From Jackrogersella multiformis (Eukaryota; Ascomycota; Sordariomycetes; Xylariales; Hypoxylaceae), in NCBI GenBank assembly GCA_902806575.1, contig CADCXD010000008.1, positions 2,891,001-2,955,000 on the forward strand: a stretch of DNA of 64,000 bases, given 5' to 3'. The position numbers were made by a program, and so were the translations under genes. Below, piece by piece: positions 11,675-24,132 of this stretch (positions are counted from its first letter, which is position 1; each line of letters begins with the position of its first letter). The notes beneath the pieces are model-generated. The model searched no databases. It was not told the DNA's origin and saw nothing but the letters and a program-made list of their open reading frames with translations.

Positions 11675-12049
11675 ATGGCTTGGACCTGGAACGCGTCGAA
11701 CACGGTGTGGTACACCGACATTCAGTTCGAAATTACTATATTCAATAAAATAATGGAACTTCGTCCTGGTACGGATAAGGGTGTCTTCCAGGAGGCTCTT
11801 CAAAAGGCTGAGCCGATCATCTCCAAGCAACTATACGACATGCAGGAGCCCCCTTTCGTTTCTATATCGTACTTTCATCACTTATGCGCTCTAAGCGTAT
11901 TCAAGAAGTTTTGCAAGACTGAATGGCCTTTCCCCAAGGATGAGCCCGAGACTCACGTCGAGCCGTACAGCTTAACATATATCAACTATTGGTATGACCG
12001 TACTTATTCAGCTGGATCGGACCGCAACGCTGCTCAATTATGGACGTAG
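11675..12049 (+). CDS. Hypothetical protein, 124 residues (possibly first exon)
   Basis: Starts at an ATG preceded by AAA (good fungal context). The sequence (MAWTWNASNTVWYTDIQFEI at the start) is rich in aromatic residues, has no signal peptide, and matches no family I know. Just downstream a convincing intron end exists: AGCTAACAG followed by CCCTCTAG at about 12075-12110, so the true gene may splice from a donor near 11992 or 12046 into sequence beyond 12110, perhaps reaching the next open frame at 12377. I cannot choose a donor that keeps a long frame. It may alternatively be a decayed gene. Confidence 0.4.
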   Translation: MAWTWNASNTVWYTDIQFEITIFNKIMELRPGTDKGVFQEALQKAEPIISKQLYDMQEPPFVSISYFHHLCALSVFKKFCKTEWPFPKDEPETHVEPYSLTYINYWYDRTYSAGSDRNAAQLWT

Positions 12050-12376
12050 ACACGTGTGATTCCAAAAGATATTCAGCTAACAGACCTTGCAATCATAATA
12101 TCCCTCTAGAAGAAGGTTATGCCTGAGCAGGAGATCATGCGCGGGCAGGAGATTATCGGGGGTCTAGGACCTTTCGAGATTATCGTATTTACGTATTAAG
12201 ATTTCTCCAAAGTCTTTACCACCCCGGATAAAATGGGATCCTTCCTTTCCGCAGTATTTTCTACGTTAGGTTAGGAAAAAGTAATCGTTTTCTGTAGGGC
12301 TAGAAAGGAAGGTTAAGGGATAAAGGTCTGCCTAGGTCTAGGTCCTAACGCTAAAGCCTCTAACCCTAGATTCTAA

Positions 12377-12826
12377 TACGGGTTAAAGCGGGCGTGGGAT
12401 GCTTTGTATAGTTTTGGCAATCGTATCCGCAGGCCTGGAATGAATATACGCGATTTTATGAATGTTTATTTCAATAATGATCTTAAAAGGATGAAAGGGG
12501 AACTGCACGCCCCGATGCCGAATGAAACTTGGGACGAGTATAAGCGTATGGGACTCCTCGTCACCGCCCAGTTTTCCGAGGTAAACCGCCTCGCCGACGA
12601 GGTTTCCACGAAGCTTCTTCAGGAAGATAGCTCCTTCGACGGGAAGGCTCAGAAGCTATCTCGCTTCGTCGAGTTTGGGGATCCCGAGATCCCCATCACC
12701 AGACCATCCGCTCGTGTCCGTGTCGTCGAGCGCCTTACGCTCACGTTGGCCTCCAATCGCCGAGGCCAAGAGGAACAATTGTCTCAAGCGCTGCAAGACA
12801 GCCTTAGAAGAGCTAGAGCTAAGTAA
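12377..12826 (+). CDS. Hypothetical protein or terminal exon, helical and basic
   Basis: Open from 12377; first in-frame ATG at 12440. Reads RRPGMNIRDFMNVYFNNDLK, then a helical segment (QFSEVNRLADEVSTKLLQ) and a charged C-terminus ending SQALQDSLRRARAK. No known family. The stop overlaps an ATG (TAATGG) that opens a short acidic frame (EEDSDDEQDGEEE) interrupted by a TGA and then continuing DDDNDNEEDDNESGFF. That looks like an acidic tail cut off by a frameshift and a nonsense change. Probably the 3' part of a multi-exon or broken gene beginning at 11675. Confidence 0.35.
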   Translation, partial: YGLKRAWDALYSFGNRIRRPGMNIRDFMNVYFNNDLKRMKGELHAPMPNETWDEYKRMGLLVTAQFSEVNRLADEVSTKLLQEDSSFDGKAQKLSRFVEFGDPEIPITRPSARVRVVERLTLTLASNRRGQEEQLSQALQDSLRRARAK

Positions 12827-13376
12827 TGGCTTACGAGCTCGAATTCTCCGCGGAAGAAGATTCCGATGACGAACAGGATGGAGAGGAGGAATGAGACGAC
12901 GATAATGACAACGAGGAGGATGATAATGAAAGTGGTTTCTTTCTCGACTTGAAGAATACTCGTGTTCTGTCCTTCTGCCCATTTAACATAGTAAATGACA
13001 TACCGTTGCCTTACTAATTATTCGTAAAATTTACGTGACAACCTAACATAAACTCCTTATGAAAAGGCTTAATGGGCGTTTAATAAACAAGTCGCTAGTA
13101 AAAGGACATGCTTACGGGTTCGTGCTGCGTTTGTAAAAGCGACCAAGCTACCTCAAATTTACAAAATAATTACTAAATACATACACGGGTGCAGCAACGT
13201 GCCCGTCAAACTTATTCCGCGTTTCCCTCATATACTTCAATTGTTTACTAATGTAATTACTTTAATTGTTATAATTTCCTTATGCGTTACTCTTCCCATA
13301 AAAGCCTTCTTCAATAACACGCTTCATCCACACATTTCACTTATACGTACCAAGACATTAACGAGAATTTAAACAG
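12827..13376. other. Intergenic; short acidic tail remnant then AT-rich spacer
   Basis: 12826-13016 holds the acidic-tail reading described for the upstream frame. The rest is AT-rich without a gene. The last 40 bp (CGTACCAAGACATTAACGAG region) resemble the sequence just upstream of the second family A copy, so the duplicated block starts before the ATG at 13377. Confidence 0.45.
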
Positions 13377-14114
13377 ATGCCTGGCCGATATAAGGCAAGA
13401 ATGGGCACCTCCCGCTCCGCTGCTATCAGTCGACAAACGCAGCGTGACAGCACGCGGAGACCGCGACCGTCGTCGTCTATTACCTAAGCTGAGCCCATGA
13501 GCGACCCATTCAATTCGGAAGTCATCATTGATGAATTGGCTAATACACAGCATATTGGTTCTCTTCTCGAGGTCGACGAGGATGGATGGGAGACAGACCC
13601 AAGCGAGGATAACCCCGACGCTAATCTCGACAACAAGGGAAGGATCTTCAAATACCCCCCGGATCATACCGCGCAAGACCTACCACCTGATTTAACGATA
13701 AAGCAGAAGGTCCTGATTTTACACTTCGATACCTTATCGGAATCAACGAAAAGCGTCGCCTTGGTACTTATAGAGCAGCTCGGCAAAACGGAGGCGAAAG
13801 CCGTTCGATTAATTACGCGAAGGTATCCGCAAGTCACCATATACAACTGTGAAAACCAGATCGAAAAGGTCCAATACCACGATAAGCATTGGACCAAAGA
13901 CGACGAGGCCGAACTACAAGTGGATTAGGAAAGAGACCCTCTTCAAGCGGAGCTAAACAAGCTGAACATAAGTACGAACAAGGACGTCATCCCCATGTGA
14001 AAGATAATATGTCGTTTTCTCAGCTGGTTCCCACCTGAGCTCGATGACGATAACCAAGCTCCGACATTATTCGTATCAATTCCAATCAACTACGATTTTT
14101 TATCCGACAGCTAA
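13377..14114 (+). pseudogene. Family A gene, copy 1 (broken)
   Basis: Frame from ATG 13377 to TAA 14114 is continuous apart from three nonsense codons: TAA at about 13488, TAG at 13926-13928 and TGA near 13998-14000. The latter two stand where copy 2 has TGG. Core signature: KQKVLILHFDTLSESTKSVA, then EQLGKTEAKAVRLI, matching copy 2. The 5' flank (CGTACCAAGA, AACAGATG context) also matches. Compared with copy 2, the C-terminal ~190 codons are missing: similarity resumes only in the shared 3' spacer, implying a deletion of roughly 0.7 kb with its junction near 14060-14090. Function unknown; no catalytic motif. An acidic, Asp/Glu/Ser-rich N-terminal region precedes the conserved helical part. 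Confidence 0.6.
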
Positions 14115-14468
14115 CAGATCGCTGTCTTGACGTGATGTTTATATATCCCAGTACACCATGGCTTCCGGATAGTGTTTATTCAGCAACGTCAGGGTCTTAA
14201 ATTAACTTTATCATCAAACTAACCGTCCTGCAATTATGCCTCCTACTCTCCCCTTCGTCGCCCTCTCCCCCTCCCCCTCCCTTCTCCCGTTCTTATTCCC
14301 CGCTTCCACATCTCAGTCCGCCTCCTCATTCCGCATTGCCGACTGCTCGGAAGAGAAAGGACTTGGGGCCGTTTTCCGCCACGCAGAGCTTGATCTGGAT
14401 GCAACGATTTCTCCCGTGCTTTTCGCAGGGCACTCCTTCGGAGATCAGGCACCCCCTCCAGCCGGGAC
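14115..14468. other. Conserved spacer of the duplicated block
   Basis: The segment around 14130-14185 (ACGTGATGTTTATATATCCCAG and CCATGGCTTCCGGATAGTG) aligns with 24045-24090 of the second block. This shows that the convergent genes were duplicated together with their spacer. The remainder is pyrimidine-rich and holds no supported gene. Confidence 0.5.
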
Positions 14469-15230
14469 TCATATCCAACACCTGCTGAAAGCAGTACCGT
14501 GGGAGGGGTTAACTTCTCCTTGGAAGAAACTCTCTAGGTTGTTGCCGTAGCTTATTTTCCAGCAATATGGTAGCATGCGTAGCATTATGTCCCTGAGGAG
14601 GCTCACCGGGCATCCCGGTTCGACGCTTGGCCTGTAACGGGAGAACAAGACAGCGATGTCGTCGTTGACACGCTGCCATGCGGCGCCCTCTTCTCGAACG
14701 TACAAAGCCTCTAACTCCGCATTTCGGAGTCGGATGTCCTCTTGTTCCTCTCAAAGGGCGTCACGTTCGCCTCGGAGGACCGTCTGGCTCTAAAGCCCCA
14801 TATTGACGGAAGAGATGGCCTCCGAGACGACGGTCTCCGAACGCTCCAGCCTTGCCCTTAAAAAAAGGACTTCACTCCGGCTGGCGTCCAGGATTTCCTG
14901 GAATATTCTCCATTGGGATTCGGTGATTCTGGTTACTTGTTCATGTACCTGTTCGCCAATCGCAACAACCGTGGCCGAGAGCCCTTCTTGGTCGAACCTG
15001 GCTCGTTCGACTCTGAGGGCATCTTGAGCTTCCGCGAGCTTTTCTTGTCCGCTCTTGAGAAGCCCTTCGTGAGCAGCTATGGCGGCCTGGTGCTTAAGGA
15101 CCTCCTGGAGCTTTCCGCTCAGCGACTCTCGCTCCTGGTTAAGCTTTTCTTGCTGGAGTCCGAGGTGTTTTGCTGGAGCTCCAGATTTTTCCGAAGCTCG
15201 AGGAGCCCTATTTTCTCTTTTCTTAAATAA
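14469..15230 (-). pseudogene. Coiled-coil protein gene, copy 1 (broken)
   Basis: Reading leftwards from about 15230: QQEKLNQERESLSGKLQEVL, then QAAIAAHEGLLKSGQEKLAE, QDALRVERARFDQEGL, HEQVTRITESQWRIFQEI and RARLERSETVVSEAISS, a clear heptad pattern. Two in-frame stops (TAG then TGA, about 14795 and 14760) separate this from EEQEDIRLRNAELEALYVRE, which recurs in copy 2. The frame finally ends at 14469. TGA at a likely former CGA and TAG at a former CAG are both C-to-T changes. It converges on family A copy 1. Function unknown; long coiled coils usually mean structural or scaffolding proteins. Confidence 0.55.
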
Positions 15231-15780
15231 ACAGGTGCGACGAGTTAACTTGCGATCGCTTCATAAGTAAACACGAGAGTACTTTTAATGCTTACATATG
15301 TGAAGGGTACTTTAAGGGAAGGTTCGACGTACCTTTTAATTTAGGCTTAAGTTTTACTTACTAGGTACCTAGCTAAAGTATGTTAACATAACCTTAGAAG
15401 TACTTACGTATGTACTCACCTTAATATTGTGCTTGCTTAATGTATAAAGTTTCCAAGATTACGAAACTTATTAAGACGGTCGGCTAGTTTATTACGACGA
15501 TGCCATTGCTTAATACGGCGTACCTAGGTATCCATATACTTAAGCACTTAAGCATTCTTACTCGGTTCTGAATTAGAGATTAAACGTAACACTTTAAGGT
15601 CTTTGCTAATTCTAATTTCTTGAACCCTTTTACCCATTTCCATACCTACCTAAGTAGGTAATCAAATTTCTGTTTCTAAACACTTAATTATTCGCCAATC
15701 TATCTTTCAACCAAACAACCATCGGCCGCCTTATATATAACCCCCTTATCTCTCACAGCTTTTAATTAGCCATCCCCATG
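15231..15780. other. Spacer leading into the AT-rich island
   Basis: Rising A+T content, TACCTAGGTA/TACCTAAGTAGGTA-type palindromes near 15362, 15522 and 15645, and no gene. Confidence 0.5.
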
Positions 15781-18700
15781 AAAATCACATTTATATATAT
15801 ATTCATATTTTTATCTAAAAGGCTAAGAGCAATTTAACTTCACATTTTCGTTAAGGTATCCCGAGCCTTAAAATATAATAATGATAAATGTGTTTTTATC
15901 CGAAAGGACATATATATTTAAGCTAATTATATACATCGAAACGTTATATAACGTAAGGGACGTTTAAAATATCCCGAAAGACAAAATTAAAATGTCGTTT
16001 AATATAGAAAAAAAAGAAATTAAAAAGAAACCGATAAAAAATAAAAGAAAAATCGATTTTATATATATAAAAGAATTAAAAAAATATAATATTACTTTTT
16101 TATCCCGGATTATATTTATTATTAAAAGTTTTAAAGTTTTCCGATATTTCCAAGTTTTAATTTTTAACTTATTTAATTAATTTTATATAAAGTGTTATGT
16201 TTTAAAAATTTTTTTTAAAGTTTTAAAAATTAATAAATTTAAAAAAATACTTTAAATGGTTTTTCGAAAAAGCTAATTTAAATAATCTTTTTTAATATAT
16301 TCGTATTTAACGAAATATTTAAAAACGCATTTATTATTATATTAATAAAATATATTTTATTTAAAATAATTAAACTATTCGTAATATTTCGTAAAATTAT
16401 TATATTTATTTTATTTTATTAAAAAATGATATAAAGTAAGTTATATTAAGCTTAATTTTTTCGATACACGCATTATAAATAAATCCTATTATTTATATTT
16501 TATCGGCTTATTTTTTTATTATTAATTTTTTTAAAGATATTTTCGATTTTATTTATTAATCCTTTTAAATTTTATAATTATTAAAGGTTCGTTAAGGATT
16601 TATTTTTTTAATTTAAATTATACTTCTCGTTTAAATTTTTTATTAACGATTTTATTACCCGGTATTTTTATATATTTTAATAATTATTAAATTAATTATA
16701 TTTTTAATTTTATAATTAATTTTTAAAAGCTAAAAACTACCGTTTATACTTTATTCGATAAATATTTAAGTATATTAAAAATAATAATAATATTATTTAA
16801 GTAAAAATAAATAGTATTAAAAAGCCGGTTTATAATTTATTATATTACCTTTTATATAATTTTTACTTCGATATTAAATATTTTCGTTTAATGTAAGGTT
16901 TTATAAGCTTAACCGATAACTTAAACTTAAAAAAAAGTTATTTATTTTTACTTTATATAAGGATTAAATAATCCGTTAAAATATATTATTATATAATTTA
17001 ATGAAATATTATTCAATTAATAATAATATGCGTTTTATTTTAACTTTTTATTTATTAAGACTTTTAAGAATTATATTTTTTATTTTTTAATTAAAAGTTT
17101 AAAGTAAGGATTAATTAAAGTTAATATTATTATATATTATAATTTTATTAAGTTTTATAAAGCTGGTTATTTCGTTAATTTTTTTTACCTTAAAATATAA
17201 CCTTTTTAACCTTTTTAATTAATAAATATAATAAATTTAAAATATATAAACGCATAAAAGCCCTTTAATTTTAATTATTTTAATAAAACCTTTATAAAAA
17301 ATAAACCCGTTTTTTTATATAATATTATATTTTAAATGATTCTTTATATTAATAAAATTATTTTAACGGTAATTTAAATCGTTTTATTTATTTTATTTTA
17401 ATACGTTATAATAAAAATATTTATTAATTTTCCGTTACGTTTTACCGTTAATTTTATAAGGCTTAATTATTATACTTTTACCGTATAAGTTATTATTAAA
17501 AGGATATATATTATCATTACTTTTATTATTATTACCGAAAAGATATTTAAATAAATTTAATTAAAGTTTTATAAATATTAAGTTACTTTTATTACCTTAA
17601 AATATTACCGCTTTATATAATATTTAAAAAATAATTTAAGGTTAAAAACCATTTTTAATTATTTAATTATATCTTTAATTAATTTAATTTTAAAATCTTT
17701 AAGTTTTATTACGTTATTTTTTAACTTTCTTTTTTTATTAAAGTATATTAATTTATATTTAATTAAATTAAATATAATAACGTTTATTTCGCTTTATTTT
17801 AAGGCTTTTTTTACGTTTTTTATTAATTATTAAATAATAATTATTAACATTTTATTTATATAAAATAAAAGTTATATTATTTATATATTTAAATCGGGTT
17901 TATTTTTTTTCGAAGATAAATAAAAATTTTATATATAATATAAAAAAAATCGGGAAAATTAAAAAGCCTTAAAGGATTTTACACGTTAATAAGAAAATTA
18001 ATATTATTATATCCTTTATTCTTATTAAAATAACCTTATTTATTATAAATATTTTAACTTATTTAATTAACGTCGTTAATTATTTTTACTTACGAAAATA
18101 AAAAATTAATTACCTTTTAAATATCGCGTTAAAAGCTTTTAATACGTTTATAATTTAAAATAAAACTTTCTCGCCTTTAATAAAAGTTTATTTTATATTA
18201 TAAATTATATATATTATTAAGTTAATTATAAATTATTTAAAAAGTATATTAAAATATTATACGTTAAGTATTTTTATTCGGATAATTGACGTTAATATTT
18301 TATAAGTTATTAATTTTTTTAATCTTTTAAATAAAAAAATAAAAAAATAAAACGTTATAATTTAAAGGCCGTAAAATTTAACTTATTAACCTTTAATAAT
18401 ATTATTATATTTACGATATAAAAAGTTTTTAAGAAATGTTTAATTTAATACCAAAATTAACTTTATAAAGGGTTTAAATTCTTTTTTTAAAAGTTAATTA
18501 TATTTATTTTAAAAGTGCCGTTAAAATACCATTTTTACCCGATATTATAGTTAAAATATAAATATAAAACGTCTTTATTTTATTTATCAACATTAATTAA
18601 TCTTACGGGATTAGTTTTGTTTTATTAATTACGAAGGGGCTTTATAAGTTTAAGATATTATTATAAAATACTTTAATTTTTTTATTATATTAATAATTAA

Positions 18701-21000
18701 CCCGTTTAAGCTTACGAACGGAAGGGTTTTAAAACTTATTTATAACTTTATATTAACTTATAATTATAAAGATCTTTTTATTTATGTTAATAAAATTAAT
18801 TTTATTATTTTAATATGCTTTTTTTACTTTTTAAATTATAATTTAAAAAGCTTTTTTCGTTTCCCTTTAAACATTTTCCGGTTTAACGTTATATATGGCT
18901 TTATGTATTTTATTAAGATGTGATAAACCCGTAATTTCTTTTTTATGTTTATTTTTTTTAAATATTTATTAAGTATTTTTATTAATTTATCCGTTATTTT
19001 ATTTATTTTTATAATAAGCGGTAAAATTAAAAATATTCGATATAAAATTATTTAATAATTTAAGTTTATATATAACGTTACTTTAATTCCTCTTTTTATT
19101 TTTAAAATATTCGTAAACGTAAGATTAATTATATTTCTTTTTTTATAAATAAGTTGGTTTTTAAAAACCAGTTTTAATTTATAGTTTTTTATTTATTAAG
19201 TTACTTATTTTTTAAGTTATAATATAGTTTATATTTTAATTATTAAAATTAATATATCGCATTAAAGCTTTTTATAATAATTATTTAAAATAACTATAAT
19301 TATCTTTATAATATATTAAACATTTTAGTTTTTTAAGGTAAGTGATAAATATTATAAAAGGTTATATTATTAATTTTAACGATGTAAAAATACTAGGAAA
19401 AAAAAAGTTATAATTATTTACATTTAAATTCTTTCGTTTTCTTAATATAAATTAAAATTTAAGGTAATTTCGTTTAGTTCTTAATAAAAGAAAAAATATA
19501 TAATCGGAATAACTTTTAATTTATCTTTTTATCGATTTCTTTTTTATATAAGATTTTTATAAAAATATAATATCCGCTTAAATCCGTTATATTATAATTA
19601 TTATTATATCGTAATTTAAGTTATTATTCGTTACGTTTATTTAGAAAATCGTTAGTTATAACTTTTGCTTTTTTCTTTATTATTATTTTCGACGAGGTTA
19701 ACTTCCCTTAAAAATGAAACTAATTATTAAGGTTTATTATAAAAGTATATCCTTTAAAAATGTTATTATATATATTTTTAATTTTTAATTACTTAATTAA
19801 TTACTTTAATTAAATTTTAATTATTAAAATCGTTTATAATATATTCGAAAAAATATCTTTTATTTACTTTTACTTTTTACTTTTATTTTTTAAATTTATA
19901 AGTTTATATGTTATTTAATATAATTATTTTTAATTAATTAATTAAGCTTATTATTAATTTATCGTATTTTCTTTTATAAGGTAACTTATAATTATTATAT
20001 TTTTAATTTTAAAAATATAATTTTAAGTTATAATAATTTTAACATTTATTATATTAAATAATTTAAGATTTTTAATTAAAGCGTTAAGTTAATTTTAAAT
20101 TAAATAATTAAAATTTAAGTTTAATTAATAAAATAAGTAAAATAACTTAATTTATTTAATATTATTATATATACGAAGCTTTTTTAAAACGCTTAATATT
20201 ATATATATATATTATTTTATAACTTTTTTTATCGTATATTCTTTTTTTTTAAAATAAAAGTCAAAATATAAGAAATTATATTTTAACCTTATTATTTCGT
20301 AATTTAATTACTTATTTTAAGTAAATAATTTATACCTTTATTATATTTTTTAAAGCGAGCTTAATATATTTTATTAAGTTAATTTAAAATTTTATAAAAA
20401 ATAATTATTTTTAATAATATTATTTAAATATTTAAATAAAAAGTTATTAATTTTTCTTTTTTTTAATTTACTTTCGGTTATTTACCGAGGAGGTTAATAA
20501 GGGATTTTAAGGTAAGTTTTTATAAGTTTATTTTTAACTTTTATTTATTATATAATTTATTAATTTATTAATTCGATATAATAAGTAAAATTATTAATAA
20601 AAAACTTATAATAAACGCGTATATATTATTAAATTATATATTTTTTACTTTATATAATTAATTAATTTATATTATTATACGTAAGGTAAACGTAATAACG
20701 GTAATTCGTAATTAATTAAGGTTTTTCGTAAACTCGAGGTTTTTTATTAAATTAAAGTATTTATCTTTTATTTTTTCTTTTATTATTATCTTTTTTATTA
20801 TTTCCTTTATTATTAAGTATTAAAAAAGAAAAAGAAAAAGTTAATATATCGTTTAATAAGTTTTATGAAATAAAGTAAATTATTATATAAATTTTATTAG
20901 CTTATTATTAATAAAACTTTATTTAAAAAAAAAGTTATTTTTATAAGAATATTACGGCGAGTAACGCATTATACCTTATTTTAATTAAACTATTTATAAA
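15781..21000. repeat. AT-rich island 1, RIP-degraded repeats
   Basis: About 5.2 kb of nearly pure A/T with TTAA and TA steps dominating. CpA and TpG are almost absent while CpG, GpC-type AAGCTT and CC steps survive; whole lines (for example 17041-17100 and 20161-20220) have neither. That pattern is the product of RIP, which converts CpA to TpA on both strands of duplicated DNA, then stops. No open frame is meaningful here. The parent element cannot be named by eye; transposons are the usual targets. Confidence 0.75.
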
Positions 21001-21540
21001 TAAAGCTTATTATAGTATCGGGCCGGCTTCCTTTCTTAATATTAACGAATGGGTTTATTATGGTTATATCTGTAAAATTTATAACTACGCGTTTTTGTTC
21101 TTAAGCCTTAAGGCTTAAGGTTACACCTATAATGGTATATCTTACCGGGGATATCATTAATAAGACGATGCGTGGGACTCAAAAAGTAACTCCCTCTAAT
21201 ATCGTTACTACTGGCCTCTTAAAGGGCAATAAGTTGCCGTTCTTATCGCTAAAAACGCGAGGGCACGGTATGCCGGGGGATTACGATAGTTCTACCATCT
21301 AAGGTAATGCATACGGGGTGCGTATAAATAAAATTAATTAAAATAAAAAATACGCACGGAATAGGGTCATAAAAAAAAGTAAAAATGAATTAAAACAGAG
21401 ATCCAAATAAGTATGATGTTGCTGCAATTACCCAATGCGAGCCTTAAGATAGGCCATGGAACTCTTCAAATAAGTCACCATATTCTATATTAATACCCCC
21501 GATGATAACATGACTGACTGACTGACTGACGATGTAACAG
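21001..21540. other. Right shoulder of AT island 1, with a GACT microsatellite
   Basis: Composition returns to balanced between 21000 and 21100. A (GACT)n run of about five units sits at 21509-21530. No gene seen. Confidence 0.5.
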
Positions 21541-22470
21541 ATAGGAACTGGTCACATATGAGGTAATTTTACGGGGAGATTGATTGATCTCTTCATCGGA
21601 CAAGGCTGATAGGGAAGCTAACATTCATCAAGGGAGTCTCAGTCGTGGAGATCAGTAACTCCTATCGCGAGTGGCCCACCTCACCACGCGGATTCGTCTG
21701 CTCTGAGGCAGAAAGGCTTCCTGAATATTACCATCCAAAGATGATTGTAAGCGGCCATCTTATGCTCCCCATCCATACTATCTCACTCCATATTGGCACT
21801 CTCGACTTGTACATTTTACCCCTATTTAATAAACCACACCCTTGAAACTTGAAAGCTAACAAGAAATCTCAGAGCCTCAAGCTACCAATCAATCCCCTGT
21901 AACAGTAACCAACCTGCGACATAGCCCCGGACATCCTCGAACGTGGTCTGTCTGAGATCATCAGCAATGTCGGCGACCAAGCCAACCACCACACACGCCG
22001 TATGGTCGACATGATTGACCGCAGTATTAATCCGGCCCTCAACATTGCGAGGCAAGGTCCCGGATTCATGAACGTAATGTTCATCGAAGAAGAGACTATG
22101 GCGGAGAATATGCTTCCCCTATGGACCCAGCAACACGGTGGTACAATACCGCCAACTCTCGTGTCCCTTACCAGGGTCGACCCGAGAGCACACCACCGCC
22201 GCCTCTTGTCTACTACTCCGACAGCTCTTGCAGGGCAGTAACCGTCCTGCGAGTTCGCTGGACTCCACGGCCGATTCTAGCCTCCGCATCCCAGCTAGGC
22301 CTTCTCCGTCGGAGGAATCGGTCGATCGATGCGCCCACTGTGGCAAGGGACATGCGCTGCGGCAATGTCCTGGCCCAGTGGTGGAGGGCTTCAACATGAG
22401 CTGCCCATTGCACAACACCGCGAAACACAGCTACGATGACTGGCATCACACGTATTACTTTCTATTATAA
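21541..22470 (+). pseudogene. 'CLLSASDKA' family relic with zinc knuckle, copy A
   Basis: Decayed gene. Around 21570 the degenerate reading ...SSSDKADREANI... matches the family core. DNA from 21690 to 22010 aligns base for base with 27480-27800. Near the end, in frame 22138-22470, is DRCAHCGKGHALRQC, a Cys2HisCys zinc-knuckle-like motif (C-x2-C-x3-H-x4-C), followed by MSCPLHNTAKHSYDDWH. Zinc knuckles bind single-stranded nucleic acid or proteins. Multiple frameshifts and stops separate the parts. The family is unknown to me. Confidence 0.5.
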
Positions 22471-22605
22471 CAATATCATAACAAACAATTCTTGCTATTG
22501 GTATTTGGTATTATTAAAATACCGTAAGTAATATCCCATTCCCATTAAATCTCTCGCGGACGATTTGCATTTAGCGTACCAAGAAATTAACAAGCATCTA
22601 GACAG

Positions 22606-23901
22606 ATGGGTAGCCGAAAGACCAAGACCCCACGGGGCACCTCTGGCGCCGCTGCCGCCGGTCGAAGGATCGTACGAGCATCCAGATCGCGGCGGGGCAA
22701 CACGCGACCGTCGGCGGCAGCAGCTCGAGCTAAGCCGGCGGGCGACCCTTTCGATTCGGAGGCTAGCAGTGACGGACCGGCCAGCATCCAGCAAGCCGGT
22801 TCTCCTCGCGATGCCGACGATTGGGACATTGACCCGAGCCAGGACGATTCTGATATCGACCTCGACAGAGAGGGCGATGTCCTTCGTTTTCCTCGGGGTC
22901 ATCCCGTACAGGACGCGCCTAACATGAAGGCGAAGAAGCAGCAAGTATTGCTTGCGCATTTCGACGACTTGTCGGAATCGACGAAGAACGTCGCCTTGGC
23001 GTTTATCAGGCAGCTCGGGAAGGCGGAGGCGAAGGCCTCGCGATAACTCGCGAAGACCTACCCGCCCGTCACCATGGACGACCTCAGAAGCCACGTTAGA
23101 AAGGTTCAATACGATAAGTATTAGGCCGAAGAGGACGAGGCCCGCCTGCAGGCGGCGTGGGAGGGAGACCCTCTTAAGGAGGAGCTGAAAAATTTCGCTT
23201 CGAACAAGGACATCATGCCCTTGTGGAAGATCATGTGTCGCTTTACTGGAAGCTTCCCATCCGAGCTCATCAACCACAGGCAGTGGTTGCGGTATGATGG
23301 AACTTTCAAGACGGCAGACGGTCGCACCGAGGAGCAGCCGAATTGGCCCCCGAGATTTTGCAGAAGGCTGACCAATCTCGCGCTCCACGGTGTGTTCCAC
23401 CAGGACATGAGCCGTTTGTCGTTAGCGCTACTCTATGTAGCTATCTTTCGCACCGATTATCGGGGGCAGATACCATGGGCGAACCAAGGAACCGATCGTT
23501 TTATAGATCCGTTCCTTCAGAAAATGCGAGAGCAGGACGGCTCTAAGTCGGTAGAGCAGATCCACCGCGAATGCGTCACGGAGATCGACGACAGAAATCA
23601 AACTCCGACGTCGTTCATGTCGGAGCTTTTCTGTCGGATCGAGAAGCGGGCTTTCCGCAGAAAGGAAGGGGGGCCATTCCGACCGGAGGTGGTCCTAATC
23701 TTCGCAATCAGTACGGCAGACCTGACCGTCCTTACGAGGGCGGCGAACGGCATCACCACGGCCGGCGCCCCGACCTTTCTTCCTCTCTCAGTGTCGTCGC
23801 GCCTGGTGAAGCTCGCCAGGAAGACCAGCGCGGACTTTCCAAAGACGGCGGATAAGCTAAACAAGCTGCGGTCGCTGATAATCCTACGCGACAGAAGATA
23901 A
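22606..23901 (+). pseudogene. Family A gene, copy 2 (two in-frame stops)
   Basis: Start ATG 22606 and the frame run to TAA 23901 (432 codons) with two internal stops: TAA 23044-23046 and TAG 23122-23124. The second stands where copy 1 has TGG. N-terminus is basic and Ala/Arg-rich, followed by an acidic patch (DDWDIDPSQDDSDIDLD), then KKQQVLLAHFDDLSESTKNV, WEGDPLKEELKNFASNKDI, GSFPSELINHRQWLRYDG, NLALHGVFHQDMSRLSLALL and a helical basic C-terminus. No catalytic motif or known domain. This is the longest copy and the best guide to the ancestral protein (about 430 residues). It converges on a coiled-coil gene. Sequence quality otherwise suggests a recent break. Confidence 0.6.
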
Positions 23902-24132
23902 CATATTATAGATTATCGTCGCGAAGTAAGGGGAGGAGAAAGGGAAGGAGGATATGAGAGGAGGAAAGAGAAGAAGAAAATGAAATAGGATGGATCAACT
24001 GAGATTTTCTTTTCTTGTCCGAAAGCTGACTTAGCTGTTTCTTACGTGATATTCCAGTAAACCGTGGCTTGGGCATAATGTTTATTTAGGGAGTCCGGGT
24101 CTTGAAACCAACTTCATCAGATTAGTTGTCAC

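Noticed and set aside
15992..16180. 62-residue Lys/Ile/Phe-rich frame in AT island 1
   Set aside because: Chance open frame in A/T-only sequence; composition is dictated by base content.
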